Below are positions 60,105 to 64,000 of a stretch of DNA of 64,000 nt, one piece after another (position 1 is the stretch's first letter; the number at the start of each line of letters is the position of its first letter). Below the pieces are notes generated by a model that had not been told where the DNA came from, searched no databases, and saw nothing but the letters and a program-made list of their open reading frames with translations. Both the position numbers and the translations under genes were made by a program. The stretch is from Syntrophaceticus sp050949745 (GTDB taxonomy: Bacteria > Bacillota > DSM-12270 > Thermacetogeniales > Thermacetogeniaceae), in contig JBMNGF010000019.1 in the NCBI GenBank assembly GCA_050949745.1, positions 22,847 to 86,846 on the forward strand. Direction: 5' to 3'.

Positions 60105-60891
60105 GTGGGTTTTCTAAAAGATATGAGTGACAGTGCCGTCAACTTTCCAGAGTACCGAAATTTTGCTCATTCGCCCTGGAAAAAGGTGATTACTTATTTA
60201 CTGCTTATAGTATTGGTTTTGGGATTGCCGGTGCTTTTATCTTTTGCTTTTGATTTTAATAGAGGTGTGGACCTTTTTGTCAGCGAGTTTCACAAAAGGG
60301 TCCCTGATTTTGTATTAAAGAATGGAGAGCTGACGATGTCAGGGGAGATGCCGCTGGTTTTTGAAGGCGACGGGAGTGCTGTTTACATTGATACCAGCGG
60401 TGAGACAGATGACAGTGTTTTAGATGATTATGATTTGGGTATATACTTTTCTAAAACAGAGATGGTGAGCAAACAGAGTACAGTAGAAAAGCAGAGATTT
60501 AGTTATTCTGTATTTCAGGGACAGGAAATCCATAAAGCTGATGTGGAAAGTTATTTAGCTTATTCGAAAAAATTCCTGGCATTCATGATAATTTTCTTCG
60601 GCCTTATCTATTTTTTCCTGGCAAAGCTCTGTACAGCAGCACTGTTGGGCTTTGTTTGTCTTTCTGTTTTCATCAATGCAAAACAGCAACTTGCGCTATG
60701 GACAAGCCTTTAAAATTACTGTTTTCGCTCTCACTATACCCACTCTATTCCAGGCGCTCCATCAGATTCTTGCTCCTGGCTTTGTCTACGGATGGTCAAT
60801 CTACTACACCATAGCTCTGCTTTACTTATGGTTTGCGGTGCGGGCGAACAGGAGCGAGATTGTGGAACAAGATGGTGATCTTCTGAAATAG
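60105..60891 (+). pseudogene. DUF1189 family membrane protein, broken by one +1 frameshift
   Basis: Start GTG 60105 (GGAGG upstream). Frame 1 runs to TAA 60711-60713 with an N-terminal helix (ITYLLLIVLVLGLPVLLSFA), an extracytoplasmic domain and helices at about 158-180. The family C-terminus (NLRYGQAFKITVFALTIPTL, then GWSIYYTIALLYLWF) is in frame 2. One extra base near 60690-60695 (CAGC|AAC) accounts for it. Corrected, the protein would be about 261 residues. The family (four or five TM segments, membrane protein of unknown function) is otherwise well kept. Confidence 0.78.
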
Positions 60892-61329
60892 TGTAGGGAC
60901 TGGGTTTTTATTGGCTCTGATTCGGGTGATTCGTTCAGAATATCTGGTTGCTATCAGGTAGCCAATGATTAAACAGCCATAAATCTCAATATATAGATAG
61001 GAAATAGTTATTGGATAGCTTTTATCGAAGTGACAGTATTGATGGAGGATGACAAGTTCATTACTAATTTTAAGGAGGCAGTTGATATCGGGTAATAGGC
61101 CGAATAGTGCGCTTATCAAGAAGAATGGATCTCTAGTACGCTTTACAATGCGCAGTAAAAAAATAACGGCAATAAATCCCAGAGGAATATTCCAGGAAAA
61201 GTGGTCGAAATGAGGGATAGCGTCAAGGGCAAAATGGGATGCAAAAGCTAAAGCGGGCCCCAGTATTTTGTTCCCCCGTGTCAATCCATACATGAAAGAA
61301 CCTAATAACAAATGAGCTGCCCCTGTCAT
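60826..61329 (-). CDS. Small YdjM-like membrane protein
   Basis: 167 residues from ATG 61329. Hydrophobic segments near residues 2-18, 22-36, 45-63, 72-88 and 107-125, with the metal-hydrolase-like motif ASHFALDAIPHFDH in the second and GLLPDINCLL later. These His/Asp motifs match the YdjM/metal-dependent membrane hydrolase superfamily. The 3' end overlaps the convergent DUF1189 gene by about 65 bp. Confidence 0.65.
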   Translation of the reverse strand: MTGAAHLLLGSFMYGLTRGNKILGPALAFASHFALDAIPHFDHFSWNIPLGFIAVIFLLRIVKRTRDPFFLISALFGLLPDINCLLKISNELVILHQYCHFDKSYPITISYLYIEIYGCLIIGYLIATRYSERITRIRANKNPVPTLFQKITILFHNLAPVRPHRKP

Positions 61330-61475
61330 TATTCAACCCTTTCCAAAAAAGAATAGGCTTTTCGAGGATTTATGCTTTAGTGTGGGTGGGTATTCTTGAA
61401 ATTAAACTGAGAAAATCATCCATTCATTATTGATGTCGAATAACAGCAAAATTGCTTGGTAATAGATATTTTTTA

Positions 61476-61536
61476 TTGACAATAAAACATGTTTTTACCT
61501 ATAATAATGAGAGTGAGCAATCACTCTCATTATTAT
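61476..61536 (+). promoter_or_regulatory. Promoter with perfect 16-bp-arm operator of the TetR gene
   Basis: TTGACA (61476-61481), 18-bp spacer, TATAAT (61500-61505). Overlapping and following it, ATAATAATGAGAGTGA (61501-61516) and TCACTCTCATTATTAT (61521-61536) form a perfect inverted repeat around GCAA. It is an autoregulatory TetR/AcrR operator by position. Confidence 0.8.
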
Positions 61537-61557
61537 AGAAGATCTAGGGGGCGTTCC

Positions 61558-62170
61558 ATGGATAAAGCGCCGGGACTGACCAAAACTCAGAAAAAGATCA
61601 TTGATGCTGCCATCAAGGTCTTTTCAGAGAAGGGCTTTGAAGGGTCCACAACTTGTGAGATCGCCCGGGAGGCTGGTGTAGCGGAGGGGACAATATTTCG
61701 CCATTTCAGTACAAAAAAAGGGATACTTCAGGGTATCCTTCTGCAAGTGGTTGACAATTACCGACTGGATATTTTGGGACCTCTAGTTGAGATGATAGAG
61801 AAAGGGGACGGCCAAAGCAAGATACCCGCTATCATCACTCAGTTGGAAGAGGTTATGCAGCAGATCCCCCTGTTAAAATTGCTTTTTTATGAAGCTCAAT
61901 TTCATCCTGAAATTCAAGAAATGATGGTTGAAAAGATCACAAAGCCAATTCTAGATCGTATCAAGAACTCTATTGCAAAGCAGCAGTCTACAGGTGATTA
62001 TCAGAAATTATGACGCTTACCTGATGGCTATTTCACTTTTTTCTTCACTCTGGGGGTATCTTGCCTTGATGCACTTTATACCCGAGCAGGAAAATATGGA
62101 CGAAGAAAAGGCTTTTAAACAGCTGCTAGATATATGGCTATATGGTGTAATTAATCAACAAGAAAGCTGA
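61558..62170 (+). pseudogene. TetR/AcrR family regulator, broken by one +1 frameshift
   Basis: ATG 61558 follows CTAGGGGGCG; the longer frame to 61489 lies in the promoter. Frame 1 carries the DNA-binding domain (KTQKKIIDAAIKVFSEKGFEG-type start, EIAREAGVAEGTIFRHFSTKK) and most of the ligand domain, then stops at 62011-62013. The conserved C-terminal helices (DAYLMAISLFSSLWGYLALM, KAFKQLLDIWLYGV) continue in frame 2 to 62170. An extra G near 61995 (ACA|GGTG) explains it. It presumably controlled the CoA-activase-like genes that follow. Confidence 0.8.
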
Positions 62171-62183
62171 GGAGGTTTCGTTA

Positions 62184-63167
62184 ATGCCGGTTCGGGTAGG
62201 TATTCCGCGTTATTTGAGTTTTTATTCTTATTATCCTTTGTGGAAGACCTTTTTCGAGGAATTAGGGTTGGATGTGATCACATCATCTCCAACTAATCAG
62301 CACATTCTCAACGCCGGAGTGGCCGAAGCGGTAAATGACGCCTGTATTCCTATCAAATTGTATCACGGACATGTAATGGAAATTAAGGATCAGGTGGACA
62401 TGCTTTTTGTGCCGCGTTTTGTCAAGTTGCGTAGGCTGGAAACGGAAACATTTTGCCCCAAATTCTTGGCGCTTCCAGACCTTCTGCGGGCTTCCATTAA
62501 AAATATGCCCGATCTGCTTGACACAAGGGTTGAGCTCACCAGAGGGCGATTTGAGCTTTTCCATGTTGCCAAAGAGATAGGCGAAAGGTTCGGTGCAAGT
62601 ATCACTACAATAACCAGGGCATACTATCGGGCCTGTCAGGCTTTACGGCAGTACAACCGCTTGATGTATGAAGGCATGCTGGCCAATGATGCGCTGGAGT
62701 ATATGGAAAATGGATGTAAAAAGAGCCAACAGGTGAATCAGGAGGCTCTGTCTATTGCTGTTCTTGGCTACCCTTATCTTGTCTATGATCGATTTATCAA
62801 TATGGATCTTTTTAAGAAGCTAAATGAGCTTGGGGCAAAAGCCTTTACCGTGGAGATGCTTTCACCGAGGCAGCTGCTCAGAGAAGCAAAAAAAATGCCC
62901 AAGCAGATGTTTTGGTATTATTCAAATCGCGCTATGCATGCAGCTTATTATTATTTGACCAGGAAAAGGGTTGACGGGATCATCCATATAACTGCTTTTA
63001 TATGTGGGCCTGATGCTATGTTGGGTAGATATATGGAAATGGAGTCTAGAGAGCAAGGGCATATGCCATTTATGACCCTTTCTATTGATGAAGAAACAGG
63101 TACCGGTGGGGTAGATACCCGCCTGGAGGCTTTTATAGATATGTTAAAAAGGAGAAGGGGGCAGTAA
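62184..63167 (+). CDS. Acyl-CoA dehydratase activase-related protein (DUF2229-like)
   Basis: 327 residues from ATG 62184 (GAGGAGG upstream). It starts VGIPRYLSFYSYYPLWKTFF and has CIPIKLYHGHV, FVPRFVKLRRLETETFCPKF, and ICGPDAMLGRYM; it corresponds to the DUF2229 part of 2-hydroxyglutaryl-CoA dehydratase activase-like proteins (CoA-substrate-specific enzyme activase relatives), without the ATPase (BcrAD) domain. Cys residues could bind an Fe-S cluster. Operon with the TetR gene and a second related protein (stop overlaps the next start by 1 bp). Confidence 0.8.
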   Translation: MPVRVGIPRYLSFYSYYPLWKTFFEELGLDVITSSPTNQHILNAGVAEAVNDACIPIKLYHGHVMEIKDQVDMLFVPRFVKLRRLETETFCPKFLALPDLLRASIKNMPDLLDTRVELTRGRFELFHVAKEIGERFGASITTITRAYYRACQALRQYNRLMYEGMLANDALEYMENGCKKSQQVNQEALSIAVLGYPYLVYDRFINMDLFKKLNELGAKAFTVEMLSPRQLLREAKKMPKQMFWYYSNRAMHAAYYYLTRKRVDGIIHITAFICGPDAMLGRYMEMESREQGHMPFMTLSIDEETGTGGVDTRLEAFIDMLKRRRGQ

Positions 63168-64000
63168 TGAAGATAACATATCCACATATGGGTTATTCAT
63201 ATGTAGCATTTAAGATGTTGATCAATGATTTAGGTTATGAAGCAGTAGTTCCGCCAGAACCGAGCAAGCGCACTATGGATTTGGGTGTCCGATATTCGCC
63301 GGAATTTGCCTGTATTCCTTTTAAGGTAGTGTTAGGGACTCTTTTGGAAACGATTGAGATGGGTGCAGAGTTGGCCATATCAACAGGTGGTGTTGGACCC
63401 TGTAGGGCAGGCTATTATAGTGTAATGCAGCAGAAAATTATAAATGAATTAGGCCATGACTTAAAGATACTTGTTTTCGAACCCCCTCAATCTAATTATC
63501 TGGACTTTATCAAAAAACTTAGGACGATCAAACCTAAACGCATGTCCTGGCGCACCTTTATTCAGTTGATAAAAAAGGGATACAAAAAACTCGAGGCCAT
63601 TGATGAGATAGAATATCTGATGTACAGGTACATGCCTTATGAGATTAACAAAGGAGATACGGCAAGGGCGTTCAAAACTGCACTGGATATGCTTGATGAG
63701 GCACAAACTGAGGATGACATCGAAGATGCCCACTGGGAGTGCAGAAAAATTTTAGCCAAAGTACCTCAGGATCGCTCACGAAATCCTCTTAAAATCGGTA
63801 TTATCGGCGAAATATATGTGGTTTTAGAGCCTGCTGTAAATTTCTATATTCAAAAGACCCTGGGTGAAATGGGGGTCTACACAGATCGTTCCATCTGGTT
63901 AACCTCCTACACACAAAAAAATATTGTTGTTGAAGGAAAAGAAGGAGAACGGGACATCCACGAGATGGCATATCCTTATCTTAACGAAATGATCGGCGGG
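63167..64000 (+). CDS. CoA-activase-related protein, runs off the end (partial)
   Basis: Open from ATG 63167 (GGAGAAGGGGGC upstream) to the window end, 278 residues so far. It starts KITYPHMGYSYVAFKMLINDLGYEA, with EFACIPFKVVLGTLLE, STGGVGPCRAGYY and IGIIGEIYVVLEPAVNFYI, features of COG3581-type CoA activase-related proteins that work beside DUF2229 proteins. Several Cys may coordinate a cluster. Its partner is the gene just upstream. Confidence 0.78.
   Translation, partial: MKITYPHMGYSYVAFKMLINDLGYEAVVPPEPSKRTMDLGVRYSPEFACIPFKVVLGTLLETIEMGAELAISTGGVGPCRAGYYSVMQQKIINELGHDLKILVFEPPQSNYLDFIKKLRTIKPKRMSWRTFIQLIKKGYKKLEAIDEIEYLMYRYMPYEINKGDTARAFKTALDMLDEAQTEDDIEDAHWECRKILAKVPQDRSRNPLKIGIIGEIYVVLEPAVNFYIQKTLGEMGVYTDRSIWLTSYTQKNIVVEGKEGERDIHEMAYPYLNEMIGG

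Noticed and set aside
1..64000. CRISPR arrays, tRNA or rRNA genes, prophage or intact IS elements
   Set aside because: No regular repeat-spacer array, tRNA-like cloverleaf, rRNA stretch or transposase frame was seen on either strand.

Overview
The window reads as chromosomal DNA of an anaerobic, endospore-forming, Gram-positive Firmicute (class Clostridia). The signs are purine-rich Shine-Dalgarno sites, frequent GTG and TTG starts, a Leu T-box, a glmS ribozyme, CotF-like spore coat proteins, radical-SAM and 2-hydroxyacyl-CoA dehydratase-activase-type proteins, and a cdaA-cdaR-glmM-glmS block. I found no tRNA, rRNA, CRISPR array, prophage or intact transposase.

Layout. 1-7.5 kb: end of a thioredoxin-reductase-like gene, a Band 7 protein with a small Arc-like partner, a frame-broken PLDc_N gene, an ABC-2 exporter, a Yip1-like protein and a MacA/MacB-type efflux set. 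7.6-9 kb: a two-P-loop ATPase and a possible small membrane protein. 9-20.3 kb: a Leu-specifier T-box followed by ilvE-ilvD-ilvB-ilvN-leuA-leuC-leuD-leuB-cimA, which covers most branched-chain amino acid synthesis; ilvC lies apart at 49.6 kb. 20.3-22.1 kb (minus): DUF881-Sbp-DUF881. 22.7-28 kb: c-di-AMP synthesis (cdaA, cdaR) and amino-sugar synthesis (glmM, ribozyme, glmS). 28-31.5 kb: a DUF368 membrane protein, pdxS and a diguanylate cyclase. 31.6-37.7 kb: a Moco/Tuco-type riboswitch, FecBCD-like ABC importer, radical-SAM enzyme, an unrecognised protein and a lipoprotein. 37.9-40 kb: an ABC-F gene behind a leader-peptide attenuator. 40-49.2 kb: purC, topB, a ferritin-like protein, adenine deaminase, two coat proteins, an aldo/keto reductase and a DUF6506 protein. 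50.7-58.2 kb: two L,D-transpeptidases flanking an ECF sigma/anti-sigma envelope-stress operon and a feoA-split-feoB iron operon. 58.4-64 kb: a PadR regulator with a small His/Cys-rich protein, a PCP_red-CGGC fusion with a structured leader, a frame-broken DUF1189 gene, a frame-broken TetR gene with a perfect operator, and two CoA-activase-related proteins, the last running off the end.

Points that stand out: GlmS lacks its catalytic Cys1 (Ser instead) together with three other glutaminase-site changes. Four accessory genes carry six frameshifts, every one a +1 extra base. The ABC-F gene has a complete leader-peptide/antiterminator/terminator arrangement. The ECF sigma operon and the DUF881 operon share a duplicated promoter-leader that contains an ATG-TAA start-stop pair. 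Two genes in the riboswitch-controlled operon have ATC/ATA where the start codon is expected. Small GTGACA/GGGGAC palindromic elements are scattered between genes, and one of them sits between 21-bp direct repeats.
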